Both the position numbers and the translations under genes were made by a program. From positions 6,386,001 to 6,450,000 of the forward strand of contig OY969087.1 of the NCBI GenBank assembly GCA_963697525.1: a DNA stretch of 64,000 nucleotides, read 5' to 3'. Positions 54,696-64,000 of the stretch are shown here, one piece after another; positions within the stretch are counted from its first letter, which is position 1; every line of letters begins with the position of its first letter. This DNA is from Bradymonas sp963697525. Lineage in GTDB: Bacteria; Myxococcota_A; Bradymonadia; Bradymonadales; Bradymonadaceae. Below the pieces are notes generated by a model that saw only the letters and a list, made by a program, of their open reading frames with translations, made no database searches and was not told the origin of the DNA.

Positions 54696-55514
54696 TCAGA
54701 ACAGGTACGAGGCGCCCAGTTGAAATTCCGTGGGCACCTGGATTCGCTCGGAGATCGTCTTGGACGAGGGCGTCTTGGCGCCTTCGTACAGGTAGGCGCG
54801 CCCCTCCAGTCGCAGCACGACGTTCTGGGTGGCGAAGAACTGCACGCCTCCACCAAACGCCAGCTCCGGGGCGACCGTCGACGACGTCGTCGAACGCACG
54901 TCATCGGGACGCTGCACCCCCACGCCCCCCAGCCCCAGGGCCAGGTTGATGTCGAAGTGGGTCAGCTTGCGCTGCAAGAAGGCCAGCTTGCCGTACAGCG
55001 GGTGCCACACCACCATGGCGTTGCCCCGCCACAGGAAGCGGTCCTCGGTGTCGGCGGCCTTATAGCCAGGACCCAGCTTGGACTTCAGAAAGGTCGTCAA
55101 CTCGGTGTCGTGGGTGAGCACCCCGTTGACGCCCATATACGAGCCCTCGAGCTCGACTCCCCAGAAATTGCTGAAGTAGTACGAGGCGCGCAAGCCCACC
55201 GGGTAATAGTAGTAGAACGGCTCGCTGGACAGCAGGCCGGTGAAAATCCCCAGGCCGAAGCGGCCCGCGCGGGTGTACAGCCGATCCTTGACCGCCGGCA
55301 GGTGGCGGTCGACCGACCAGTACGTGTGCAACTTTTGGTCGAGCGACTGCGTTTTGACCGCACTGCCCTTGCTGTCCTGGCTGGCCTTGTTGTCCTTGGC
55401 GGACGCGGTGGCGCACGCCAGGCTGACACCGGCGACCAGCAAGGCCACGACCAGCCTGCGAAGCCGGCGGTGAACCGGGGCGACTCGACGTTTTTTATGG
55501 AGCGAATTCATCAC
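54696..55514 (-). CDS. Outer-membrane beta-barrel protein, GltA/GltB-like
   Basis: 272 aa with a signal peptide (VALLVAGVSLACATASA). Amphipathic strands throughout (YYYYPVGLRASYYFSNFWG, VGVQRPDDVR, ELAFGGGVQFFATQNVVLRLEG) end in Phe (GASYLF), the hallmark of BAM-assembled barrels. Paralogous to the next gene: both share RAGRFGLGIF/GRFSATVYGGI and a YYPVGLRxxYY block. Position before gltC-like suggests GltB. Confidence 0.75.
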   Translation of the reverse strand: MMNSLHKKRRVAPVHRRLRRLVVALLVAGVSLACATASAKDNKASQDSKGSAVKTQSLDQKLHTYWSVDRHLPAVKDRLYTRAGRFGLGIFTGLLSSEPFYYYYPVGLRASYYFSNFWGVELEGSYMGVNGVLTHDTELTTFLKSKLGPGYKAADTEDRFLWRGNAMVVWHPLYGKLAFLQRKLTHFDINLALGLGGVGVQRPDDVRSTTSSTVAPELAFGGGVQFFATQNVVLRLEGRAYLYEGAKTPSSKTISERIQVPTEFQLGASYLF

Positions 55515-55561
55515 TGCGAACCTTTATGCGAATCTATCGTTGGCCGTTTGCCGGCGCTTGC

Positions 55562-56335
55562 TCAGAAGAACCAACCCAGCCCCAGAGACACCTCCGAGGG
55601 GTTCGCCACGCCGCCGGTCACCTTCTGGAAGACGAACTGGCGGAAGTCAGCGCGAACGGTGGCGTGCTTGCCCAGGTAAAACGCCGCTCCCGCCCCCAGC
55701 ACACCCTCGGGGTTGGTGTTCGACGTCGCCTTGGCGTTGAAGTCCGAGGGGGTCTTGGTGACCACCAGGCCCGCCCCGCCGAAGACGTACAGGTCGAAGT
55801 AGTCGAGCGCCGAGTTGTAAAAGGCGGTCTTGCCGTAAAATGGGCTCCACAACACCCCGAAGTTGGTGTGGAACACCTGGGTGTCACCGATGAGGATCTG
55901 CTGGGCGTTGGCGCCCTGCTGGTCCGTGATGGTGTTGCTCAACCCAGTGTCGGACTTAAAGGCGTACGAGCCGGCCAGCTCCAACCCGATATTCTCCAGC
56001 CAGTAGTAGTCCAGGCGGACTCCCGCCGGGTAATACTGCTCGAAGATATTGTTGGGAATGATCCCGCCGTAGACCGTCGCCGAGAAGCGTCCCTGCTTTT
56101 GGAACGGGCGCTTTTCGACCGTGTAGATGTCCCGGGTCTTCGCCCAGTAATCGGGGTCGTTGGGATCGGCCTTGGGCTTGTCGGCCTCCTTATCGCCCGC
56201 CTTGGCGTTGGTGGCCACGCTGGGATCAGCGCCGTTGGCGTCGGCCTGCTGAGCCATGGCCGGCGAGACGCTCGCCAGCAGCGCTGTGAATACGAGCAGG
56301 CCGATGAGCCTGGATGGATGGGTGTGCAACTTCAC
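55562..56335 (-). CDS. Outer-membrane beta-barrel protein, GltA/GltB-like
   Basis: 257 aa from GTG 56335, with RBS AGGAG six bases upstream of that GTG. The signal peptide cleaves near SPAMAQ. Barrel strands follow (GRFSATVYGGIIPNN, YYPAGVRLDYYWLENIG, DLYVFGGAGLVVT) and the C-terminus is aromatic (LGLGWFF). The upstream in-frame stretch to 56473 lacks an RBS. It is a paralogue of its downstream neighbour and likely forms a heteromer with it, as GltA and GltB do. Confidence 0.75.
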   Translation of the reverse strand: MKLHTHPSRLIGLLVFTALLASVSPAMAQQADANGADPSVATNAKAGDKEADKPKADPNDPDYWAKTRDIYTVEKRPFQKQGRFSATVYGGIIPNNIFEQYYPAGVRLDYYWLENIGLELAGSYAFKSDTGLSNTITDQQGANAQQILIGDTQVFHTNFGVLWSPFYGKTAFYNSALDYFDLYVFGGAGLVVTKTPSDFNAKATSNTNPEGVLGAGAAFYLGKHATVRADFRQFVFQKVTGGVANPSEVSLGLGWFF

Positions 56336-56417
56336 CACGTTCTCCTGCTTTCGCCGAAGATTTTGTAACTTTCTGAAAAGTAACGAAAATTCTTTGTTTT
56401 GGCCATACAACCTGGAC

Positions 56418-58184
56418 TCACTGCGCGGTGAACACCACCGAGCGGGTGTCGAAGTCATCGACGGTGGAATCACTCGTCGAGGTCTGCACGTCGCCCAACT
56501 GACTGAACGAGTAGGTCTGCCGGGAGCCCCCGACGCTCACGCCCATGGTCGTCTGCAGCTTGATCGCCCCCTTGGGGGCCTTGCCACGCTCGATCTTGGC
56601 CGACGAAACGCTCGCCTCCCACAGCCCGTCGAGGGCGTAGGGCGTCCAACTGATATTGCGCGCCAAGCCTGCAGGAGAGGGCACATACATGTAGCCACCA
56701 CCGGTGGCACAGGCGAGGCGCTCGTAGTCCTGAATCGGCCCGATGCGGCCGGTATCGTCGCGCTTGGGCATGCAGTAGGTGTTGTCGAACGCCGGGTCCG
56801 TCTCGACCGGCTGATAGCTGCCGCTCTGGTTCTTGTAGTACCCGCGCGGTTTGCGGCACTCTTCGAAATTTTTGCACTGGTCGTCGGAGGTGCAGGGCGA
56901 CTGGTTCTTCCAGTAGTCCGGGTTTTCGCGCAGCAGCTCCGGATTCTCCAACTTGGAGTCGAGCTGGACGATGAACAGGCGCACATGATTGTCAGTCGCC
57001 GCCTGGATGGCGTCGTCGACGGTGATGCCGCTGCCGTCAGTCGCGCGTAGGTCGTCATAGCCATCGACGAAGACCACCAACAGCTTGTCGACCGACTCGG
57101 GGCTCTGCAGATGCAACTTGTTCTGCATCACGTCAGTCGTGAACTGGTTCTGGATGAGTTTGGTGATGGACTCGTAGACATTGGCCCCGCTGGCATCGAC
57201 GTTGGAGCGATCATCGCCATCAACCAGCCCCTCGTAGCGTTTGATGGCGTCGTAGATCCGACCGTTGTGCCCGGCATCCTCGCTCCACTGCAGGCCGTCG
57301 CCCGACGGAGATTGGATGTAGGAGGTGGGATCGATCTTGTTGGAGTTGAAGCTCCACAGCCCGAAGTAGGACTTGCGCCGTTTGGATCGAGCGATGCTCG
57401 CTGCATTGACGAAGGCGTTGAAGGTGCGATGCACCGCCGTCAGCCGTTTGTTACCGGGATCGGACGCGATCTTGACTCCCACCCTCGGCGCGGTGCTCGG
57501 CGGCAAATCCTTGGTGGTGTCCACCTGGTTGCCGCTCATGTCGATCTGGCCGTTGGCGTTCTTATCCCAAGCGCCTTCGGTGCCCGGCAGGTTCCAGCCC
57601 TCCAGGCTGCCGGAGTTCTCCATGAGCAGACCGAACACCTGATGATACGTCGTATCCGAGATCGGCTTGACGGCATCGCTCGCTGTGTCGACGGTCAGGC
57701 CAGGCTCGCTGACGTTGCAGGTCTTGAGGTTGGCCCCGTTACTAGCACCGGCGCCGCCGTTGAGACCCGGCGCCTCCGTGCAACTAAAGTCGGTGGTCGT
57801 GCACTCGCTGTCACTGGAGCAGGCATCGGTGCCCGGCTCCATGATCGCCGAATCCTCCAGCGTGATCGAACTGCTGTTGAGTTCGACCGACTGGTTGTTG
57901 ACAGTCTGACCGACGATGATCGGCGAGTTGTTATTGTCCAGCAGAACGAAGCGCAGCTTCATCTTGCCGTCGCTGCCCACGCCGTCGCAGGAGCCAGCCG
58001 GCGGGATGAAGCCGGTGGAGCGGATGCCCTGGAAGTTGCGCTCCTCGAAGCTGATGCGCGCCACGGTGTCACAGCCGAACGAAGTCATCGCCAGCGATCC
58101 CACCATGCCAATGGCGGCCATCGCGGTGGCCCCGCGGCGCCATTTGCTCATCCATGCCGACCCAAAGTCATGCCGTTTCGTCAT
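56418..58184 (-). CDS. vWA-domain lipoprotein heading the glt cluster (CglB-like candidate)
   Basis: 588 aa from ATG 58184 (RBS GAAGGAAAG). The N-terminus is Arg-rich plus hydrophobic with a weak lipobox (TSFGC, Cys38). Multiple cysteines (for example CSSDSECTTTDFSCTE, CTSDDQCKNFEEC) suggest disulfide-rich inserts. A von Willebrand A fold spans about 180-440: strand-loop VFGLLMENSGSLEG (189-193 ENSGS in place of DxSxS) and LLVVFVDGYDDLR (371-380), where the third metal-site Asp would lie. In Myxococcus CglB is a Cys-rich vWA lipoprotein adhesin working with the GltA/GltB barrels; here the gene directly precedes the two barrels. The CglB equivalence is inference. Confidence 0.72.
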   Translation of the reverse strand: MTKRHDFGSAWMSKWRRGATAMAAIGMVGSLAMTSFGCDTVARISFEERNFQGIRSTGFIPPAGSCDGVGSDGKMKLRFVLLDNNNSPIIVGQTVNNQSVELNSSSITLEDSAIMEPGTDACSSDSECTTTDFSCTEAPGLNGGAGASNGANLKTCNVSEPGLTVDTASDAVKPISDTTYHQVFGLLMENSGSLEGWNLPGTEGAWDKNANGQIDMSGNQVDTTKDLPPSTAPRVGVKIASDPGNKRLTAVHRTFNAFVNAASIARSKRRKSYFGLWSFNSNKIDPTSYIQSPSGDGLQWSEDAGHNGRIYDAIKRYEGLVDGDDRSNVDASGANVYESITKLIQNQFTTDVMQNKLHLQSPESVDKLLVVFVDGYDDLRATDGSGITVDDAIQAATDNHVRLFIVQLDSKLENPELLRENPDYWKNQSPCTSDDQCKNFEECRKPRGYYKNQSGSYQPVETDPAFDNTYCMPKRDDTGRIGPIQDYERLACATGGGYMYVPSPAGLARNISWTPYALDGLWEASVSSAKIERGKAPKGAIKLQTTMGVSVGGSRQTYSFSQLGDVQTSTSDSTVDDFDTRSVVFTAQ

Positions 58185-58221
58185 CACGTACTTTCCTTCA
58201 ACTGACCGCATCCGACAAATA

Positions 58222-58246
58222 CCACGTTTCCTTTGGGAATACGTGG
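58222..58246 (-). promoter_or_regulatory. Leader hairpin of the glt cluster
   Basis: Minus strand: CCACGT-a-TTCC-caaa-GGAA-ACGTGG, a 10-bp stem with one bulge, 38 nt upstream of the vWA start. It could shield or protect the 5' end of the operon mRNA. Confidence 0.4.
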
Positions 58247-58279
58247 CGCTATTTGCGATTTTCCTTGCCCGCCCAACAG

Positions 58280-58307
58280 GTTAGAGAACAGACCAAGGGA
58301 CGTGCAA
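58280..58307 (-). promoter_or_regulatory. Possible promoter of the glt cluster
   Basis: Minus strand: TTGCAC (58307-58302), 16-bp spacer, TCTAAC (58285-58280). Leader to ATG 58184 about 90 nt. Confidence 0.35.
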
Positions 58308-58500
58308 CACCGACGCGGACGATTTTTGCCAAACTGTTGATTTTTCGCGCTGAATCGTCGCGTGGTTCGTTTCATCCTAATCAGGCACGACGTTGTACCC
58401 GTAAATACCCGGGGATGCAAGAGAGACGTCGCTTGGAGCGTGGGCGTGGCGCCTTCGGCGCGGGGCTTGAAGCGGATGCGCGGATGCGCGGAGAAACAGA

Positions 58501-58532
58501 AAAGCCAGCATCCGGGTGTGGATGCTGGCTTT
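58501..58532 (-). terminator. Terminator of tRNA-Phe
   Basis: Perfect 13-bp stem AAAGCCAGCATCC / GGATGCTGGCTTT with a 6-nt loop immediately downstream of the tRNA on the minus strand, ending in a T-rich tail. Confidence 0.85.
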
Positions 58533-58536
58533 GCAA

Positions 58537-58609
58537 TGCGTAGGGACGGAATCGAACCGCCGACACCGGCCTTTTCAGGGCCGTGCTCTACCGACTGAGC
58601 TACCTACGC
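58537..58609 (-). tRNA. tRNA-Phe (anticodon GAA)
   Basis: 73 nt: acceptor GCGTAGG/CCTACGC, D-arm GCTC..GAGC, anticodon stem CGGCC/GGCCG with loop CTGAAAA (GAA), T-arm GGCGG-TTCGATT-CCGTC, discriminator A. CCA not encoded. Confidence 0.96.
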
Positions 58610-58663
58610 ACGAGTCGTTGACTCTCCGTGTCAAAGCCGTTGGCTCCTCGACGGTGGACGCGG

Positions 58664-58692
58664 TTTATACGGGCGGTCTTTGGGGTTGTCAA
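58664..58692 (-). promoter_or_regulatory. Strong sigma70 promoter of tRNA-Phe
   Basis: Minus strand: TTGACA (58692-58687), 17-bp spacer, TATAAA (58669-58664), about 55 bp upstream of the tRNA. Near-consensus. Confidence 0.85.
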
Positions 58693-58723
58693 GCTGTTTT
58701 GAGTAAATTTTCGCACCCCGTTC

Positions 58724-59386
58724 TCAGGCCCTCATCAGACGGCGCGCGACGCGGGTTAGCGCCTGGCGATGTGCGTCATCATCGATCCGTGGGCGGCGGG
58801 CCAGGCGAAGCACCAGATGGTTGGCCTCGCGGGCGATCTGCACGGGGGTGTCCGCGATGTCGGCGGCGTCGATCTCGGCGATCCCCGCCGGCTCGGCGCC
58901 GCGGCGCCAGCCGTAGATCATCCCGGTCAGCCCGGCGCCTTCGGGCGCGCCCACGCCGGCCTTTTGCAGCGCTTGACGCCACTGCGCCGACGAGATCAAG
59001 GTGGATTCGACGGGCAAGTGTTCGTACAGCTCGGTCCACTGGGCGACCAGCGCATCGACGTCGTCGTCGGTGGGCAGACGGATGATCGCCGTGGGTTGCT
59101 CGTCGCGCTTTCCCAACGCGATCATCGCCAGCGCCGACGGCTGCTCGCCGCGGATGCGCAGCAGTTGGGTGCGCTGGGTGAGCGCGTCGACCACGATGCG
59201 ATCGGGCGAAAACGCCCGCCACTGCTCCTTTTGGTTGAGATCGTAGCTGGCCGGAGATAGGCCGGGCACGTCCAACAAAGCCGAGACCAGCGGCAAGATG
59301 GCAGCCTCGTCGTCGAGTACGGGCGCCCCGAAACGCCAGATAAGTTCGAGCATGTCCAAGATCCAAGGTATATAGTCGCCGTGCAT
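58724..59386 (-). CDS. Hypothetical protein
   Basis: 220 aa, no signal peptide or TM. Mixed alpha/beta; the N-terminal MLELIWRFGAPVLDDEAA and a C-terminal basic helix (RQALTRVARRLMRA) frame a middle part with LRIRGEQPSALAMIALGKR. I do not recognise the family. Start at 59386; Met at 59353 is an alternative. Divergent from the histidine kinase gene. Confidence 0.6.
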   Translation of the reverse strand: MHGDYIPWILDMLELIWRFGAPVLDDEAAILPLVSALLDVPGLSPASYDLNQKEQWRAFSPDRIVVDALTQRTQLLRIRGEQPSALAMIALGKRDEQPTAIIRLPTDDDVDALVAQWTELYEHLPVESTLISSAQWRQALQKAGVGAPEGAGLTGMIYGWRRGAEPAGIAEIDAADIADTPVQIAREANHLVLRLARRPRIDDDAHRQALTRVARRLMRA

Positions 59387-59448
59387 CGATACGGCCCTGC
59401 GGTTGTATATTAGGCTCCGGTCGACGACAATAAAGCGACGGTGACGTA

Positions 59449-60984
<1,536 letters not shown>

Positions 60985-60990
60985 GCGCGC

Positions 60991-62436
60991 TCATCGGTGA
61001 CGGCCAACGATCGCATCGCGCACCTGATCGCGCAGATCGCGCAACTGACGGCTCAGACCGACTTTGTACACGTGGGGATTCTGGAAACGCTTATGCTCGG
61101 CGGGGAGCCGTCCGAGGCGCTCGCGCGCATACTCGGCCGATTCTCGGGCGCTCGGGCGGTCGACGAGCACCCGTCCGTCGCGCATCACCGGATGGAGCAA
61201 GGGCTCGGCGCTGTAGCCGGCGACGTCGACGTGCTTGTCGTCCTCGTAAGGATGGAACATCTCGCCGGGCGTGTCCTGGCCGGCGACGACGACGCAGTCG
61301 CCGTAGAACAGGCCGCGGTCGTCGCTCAGGCGCAGCACCTGCTTTTCGCCCGGAAAGTTCACTTTGACGCGGCTCTCCGACAGCTTGAGGCGCGGCGAGT
61401 CGTCGATCTGGGCGAGCTTGTACACCCCGTCGAGCGCGGGGCAGTCGTGGGAGGTCACCAGGCGGGTGCCCACGCCGAAGGTGTCGATGGGCGCGCCCTG
61501 CTCGAGCAGCGACTTGATGACGTGCTCGTCGAGCTGGTTGGAGGCGGCGATCTTGACATAGTCCAGCCCGGCCTCGTCGAGCATCTGGCGGGTGCGCTTG
61601 GCCAGCCAGGCCAGGTCCCCGCTGTCCAGTCGAATCCCCTGCAGGCGCTCGCCGCGCTGCTCCATTTCCTTGGCCACGGTGATCGCGTTGGGCACTCCGC
61701 TGTGCAGCGTGTCGTAGGTGTCCACGAGCAAGATGCACCTGTTCGGGAAGGAACGTGCGTAGCTGCGAAAGGCCTCCAGCTCGTCGCCGAAGCTCTGGAT
61801 CCAGCTATGGGCCTGGGTGCCCGAGATCGCCAGGCCGTCGCGATACCCCGCCAGCACGTTCGACGTCGCGTCGCATCCGCCCACCACCGCCGCGCGGCTG
61901 ACCTGCAGGCCGGCGTAGCCCTGGGCGCGGCGCAGCCCGAAGTCGATGATGGTGCGCTCGCCTCCCGCCGCGTGGCGCAGCCGCGATGCCTTGGTGGCGA
62001 TCAGCGATTCGAAGTTGAGCACGTTGAGCAGCAGCGTCTCGACGATCTGCGCCTCGATAAGCCGCCCGCGCACCCGCACGACCGGCTCGAAGGGAAAGAC
62101 CAGCTCGCCCTCGCGCGGGGCGAAGACCTCGGCGCGGAAGCCAAAATCGGCCAGATGGTCGACAAAATCGTCGGCGAAGCCCTGCTCGCGCAAATACGCC
62201 CGGCTGCCGTCGTCGAAGCGCATCGACTCGAGCAAGTCCAACGCATTGTGCAGGCCGGCAAAGACCACGTATCCGCCCTGACAGGGCACCTTGCGAAAGA
62301 AGTAGTCGAAACAGGCGTGCTGGTCGTGTTTGTCGGCGTGAAAATACCCCTGAGCCATCGTCAGCTCGTACAGATCGGTGTAGATCGCCGCGTGCGCGCC
62401 CAGGGGATTGCGTTCGCTGAGAGTTGTGGAGGCCAT
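60991..62436 (-). CDS. pncB: Nicotinate phosphoribosyltransferase
   Basis: 481 aa. Converts nicotinate plus PRPP to nicotinate mononucleotide in NAD salvage. Motifs: YTDLYELTMAQGYF near the N-terminus, the autophosphorylated His in ISGTQAHSWIQSF (about 210-222), LVDTYDTLHSGVPNAI, GIRLDSGDLAWLAK and FGVGTRLVTS. This long form matches the bacterial NAPRT family. Divergent from the phoB-like gene with 215 bp between starts. Confidence 0.93.
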   Translation of the reverse strand: MASTTLSERNPLGAHAAIYTDLYELTMAQGYFHADKHDQHACFDYFFRKVPCQGGYVVFAGLHNALDLLESMRFDDGSRAYLREQGFADDFVDHLADFGFRAEVFAPREGELVFPFEPVVRVRGRLIEAQIVETLLLNVLNFESLIATKASRLRHAAGGERTIIDFGLRRAQGYAGLQVSRAAVVGGCDATSNVLAGYRDGLAISGTQAHSWIQSFGDELEAFRSYARSFPNRCILLVDTYDTLHSGVPNAITVAKEMEQRGERLQGIRLDSGDLAWLAKRTRQMLDEAGLDYVKIAASNQLDEHVIKSLLEQGAPIDTFGVGTRLVTSHDCPALDGVYKLAQIDDSPRLKLSESRVKVNFPGEKQVLRLSDDRGLFYGDCVVVAGQDTPGEMFHPYEDDKHVDVAGYSAEPLLHPVMRDGRVLVDRPSARESAEYARERLGRLPAEHKRFQNPHVYKVGLSRQLRDLRDQVRDAIVGRHR

Positions 62437-62537
62437 GGCGCTCGCTCCTCGGTTGAAGAGATCGTCGGGAAGCTAACGACCGGCGCGCGCACATCAAACC
62501 GGGGCGGAGGGCAATGAGGCAGCCACCTTCACGCAAT

Positions 62538-62581
62538 TGTTACACGCCCGGGATGGGCAGCCCCCTGCCTGCGTGTTACAC
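62538..62581. promoter_or_regulatory. Pair of TGTTACAC direct repeats upstream of phoB-like gene
   Basis: TGTTACAC at 62538-62545 and again at 62574-62581, 36 bp start to start, upstream of the predicted promoter. They could be a regulator site, but spacing does not match the 11-bp Pho-box phase. Confidence 0.3.
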
Positions 62582-62591
62582 AGGCGGTGAT

Positions 62592-62619
62592 TTGGTAGCA
62601 TTCTTCCGAACTGTAGTGA
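62592..62619 (+). promoter_or_regulatory. Possible promoter of the phoB-like gene
   Basis: TTGGTA (62592-62597), 16-bp spacer, TAGTGA (62614-62619), about 30 bp before ATG 62652. Confidence 0.35.
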
Positions 62620-62651
62620 TTGCGCGGAGATGCCCGACAGCGGAGCGGACC

Positions 62652-63356
62652 ATGGCTGAGACCATCCTCATCGTCGACGACGAGCAAGATCTGGTGAACA
62701 CCCTCGAGTATAACCTCGAGCGCGAGGGCTACGAGACGCGAAGCGCCCTAAACGCCGCCGACGCGCTCGCGCTGGTCAAGCGCGAGCCGGTGCCCGACCT
62801 GGTCATCCTCGACCTGATGTTGCCGGATATGTCGGGCACGGAGGTGTGCCGCCAGATTCGCCACAACGCCGAGACCGCCCACATCCCGGTGATCATGCTG
62901 ACGGCCAAGGGCGAGGAGATTGACCGGGTGGTCGGCTTCGAGGTGGGCGCAGACGACTATGTGGTCAAGCCGTTCAGCGTGCGCGAGCTCACCCTGCGCA
63001 TCCGCGCGGTCTTGCGCCGCGCGCAGACCAGCGAGGAAGCCGAGGAGATCGGCGACGAGCTCGAATTTGGCATCGTGCGCGTCGACGTGCCCGGCCACCG
63101 GGTGTGGGTCGACGACGAGGAAGTGCGCCTGACCGCCCTGGAATTCAAGTTATTGACCACGTTCATGCGCCGCAAAGGCCGGGTGCAGACCCGCGAGGTG
63201 CTGTTGTCCGACGTCTGGGACATCAACGCCGACGTGATGACGCGCACCGTGGACACCCACGTCAAGCGGCTTCGCGAGAAGCTCGGCGCCGCCGGCGACT
63301 ACGTCGAGACCATCCGCGGGGTGGGCTACCGGTTCAAATCCCGCCCCGATAAATAA
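62652..63356 (+). CDS. phoB: OmpR/PhoB-type response regulator
   Basis: 234 aa from ATG 62652. REC domain: DDEQD (about 10-14), phospho-acceptor Asp in LVILDLMLPDMSG (about 53), Thr in VIMLTAKGEE, Lys in VVKPFSVREL. C-terminal winged-helix: RLTALEFKLLTTFMRRKGRV, then VMTRTVDTHVKRLREKLG and IRGVGYRF. The sequence and the downstream kinase fit PhoB, though other OmpR-family members look alike, so the symbol is tentative. Confidence 0.85.
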   Translation: MAETILIVDDEQDLVNTLEYNLEREGYETRSALNAADALALVKREPVPDLVILDLMLPDMSGTEVCRQIRHNAETAHIPVIMLTAKGEEIDRVVGFEVGADDYVVKPFSVRELTLRIRAVLRRAQTSEEAEEIGDELEFGIVRVDVPGHRVWVDDEEVRLTALEFKLLTTFMRRKGRVQTREVLLSDVWDINADVMTRTVDTHVKRLREKLGAAGDYVETIRGVGYRFKSRPDK

Positions 63357-63366
63357 GCCAATAAGT

Positions 63367-63392
63367 ACAAGTACGCCAACAAGTACGCCAAC
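63367..63392 (+). repeat. 12-bp tandem repeat between phoB and phoR
   Basis: Two copies of ACAAGTACGCCA followed by AC, with a partial third (CCAATAAGTAC) before. It lies in the 45-bp gap just upstream of the phoR GTG. Confidence 0.75.
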
Positions 63393-63401
63393 GGACCCGT
63401 C

Positions 63402-64000
63402 GTGAAGCTGGGCATTCGCGCAAAATTGTTGCTGGTGTCGGTCGCGCTGTCGGCGACGGCCGGCGCATGCGTCCTGGCGGCGTCGAACAGACTGTTCGTC
63501 GCCGGGCTGGGCGCGGCGATCGTGTTGGTGGTGGGCCAATTGATGAGCTGGATGACCACCGAGTTGCTCACCCGGCGTTTCGGCAATCTGGTCAACGAGG
63601 TGCGCGCGACCTCGCGCGGCGACGCGTCCGCCGACTTCGAGGCCGGCTCGCGCGACCAGACCATGCGCCGCCTGGTGGGCTCGATGGCCGAGCTGTCCGA
63701 CGAACTCAGCCATACCGTCGACGCGCTGGCGCGCGAACGTGACCGCTTTCAGGCCGTGCTCGAGAATATGACCGAGGCGGTCATCGCCGTCGACGCCGAG
63801 CGGCGCATCACCCTGGTCAACCGCGCGGCCATCGAGCTGTTGGAGCTGCACAGCGACCCGGTGGGCCGACCGGTCGTCGAGGTGCTGCGCGTCCCCGGCT
63901 TCCAGAAGGCGCTGGAAGCCGCCGAGCGCGGCCACCAGGCCAGCGAGGAATTCGAGATCACCGCCTCGCTGACCAAGCGCGTCCTCGCCCACGCCTCGCC
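63402..64000 (+). CDS. phoR: PhoR-like sensor histidine kinase, N-terminal part
   Basis: Partial; runs off the window end. GTG 63402 opens VKLGIRAKLLLVSVALS, one or two TM helices to about residue 55, then a HAMP-like linker (LLTRRFGNLVNEVRATSRGD) and a PAS domain starting ERDRFQAVLENMTEAVIAVD (about 125-190). The order TM-HAMP-PAS and the position 45 bp after phoB match PhoR. The catalytic domains are outside the window. Confidence 0.75.
   Translation, partial: MKLGIRAKLLLVSVALSATAGACVLAASNRLFVAGLGAAIVLVVGQLMSWMTTELLTRRFGNLVNEVRATSRGDASADFEAGSRDQTMRRLVGSMAELSDELSHTVDALARERDRFQAVLENMTEAVIAVDAERRITLVNRAAIELLELHSDPVGRPVVEVLRVPGFQKALEAAERGHQASEEFEITASLTKRVLAHAS

Larger units (their letters stand above)
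58212..58499. other. Intergenic region between vWA gene and tRNA-Phe
   Basis: No supportable gene. It contains the leader hairpin and putative promoter of the glt cluster (listed separately) and short direct repeats of GCGGATGC near 58471-58490. Confidence 0.5.

Noticed and set aside
63326..63664. Minus-strand frame ending in a YLLAYL repeat
   Set aside because: Created by the 12-bp repeat between phoB and phoR and opposite to the partial phoR gene.

Overview
The window is high-GC DNA from a Gram-negative, envelope-rich bacterium. Several traits point to a myxobacterium-like lineage, most probably Bradymonadales or another Myxococcota/deltaproteobacterial relative. These are a gliding-type (Glt/Agm) gene set, a MYXO-CTERM-like tail, a Hanks-type kinase with TPRs, many Asp/Ala-rich secreted lipoproteins, a DUF6178 protein and class I lysyl-tRNA synthetase. 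The taxonomic call is inference from gene content, since no rRNA is present.

Layout. 1-5.6 kb: a truncated acyl-CoA synthetase, EpmA-like EF-P lysyltransferase, class I LysRS and a DUF6178 protein. 5.7-10.9 kb: three exported proteins, namely a PhoD-like phosphatase lipoprotein, a GH43-like lipoprotein with a duplicated Cys-rich domain, and a SpoIID-domain protein with a MYXO-CTERM-like end. 11-18.7 kb (minus strand): the type IV pilus assembly operon pilMNOPQ plus an extra lipoprotein gene; PilQ carries a very long coiled coil. 19-29 kb: DksA/TraR-type regulator, proB, an NDH-2-like dehydrogenase, YacG, and several membrane, PEGA and HEAT proteins, ending with tRNA-Arg(CCG). 29-36 kb: Ser/Thr kinase, sulfide:quinone oxidoreductase with DUF1641, and a hybrid histidine kinase with an ethylene-receptor-like sensor plus its response regulator. 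36-45 kb: a Gly/Tyr-rich secreted protein, 3-methyladenine glycosylase, an acidic tail-anchored protein, a lipoprotein L,D-transpeptidase coupled to a PilF/PilW-like TPR lipoprotein, and an NFACT/RqcH protein. 45-58 kb (minus strand): an eight-gene cluster resembling the Myxococcus Glt gliding/focal-adhesion machinery, headed by a vWA lipoprotein. 58.5-64 kb: tRNA-Phe(GAA), a hypothetical protein, a PAS histidine kinase with receiver, nicotinate phosphoribosyltransferase, and a phoB-phoR-like pair cut by the window end.

The most interesting system is the 45-58 kb cluster. It places homologues of gliding components that I recall as lying in separate loci in Myxococcus (GltA/B barrels and GltC; GltD/GltE TPR proteins; GltJ/AgmX) in one apparent operon with a vWA lipoprotein that could be the adhesin. 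Together with the pilMNOPQ operon it suggests a surface-motile or prey-contacting cell.

Three single-base frameshifts fall in strongly conserved genes (acyl-CoA synthetase, LysRS, PilQ). Assembly or sequencing error is the simplest explanation. No insertion sequence, prophage, CRISPR array or rRNA was seen.
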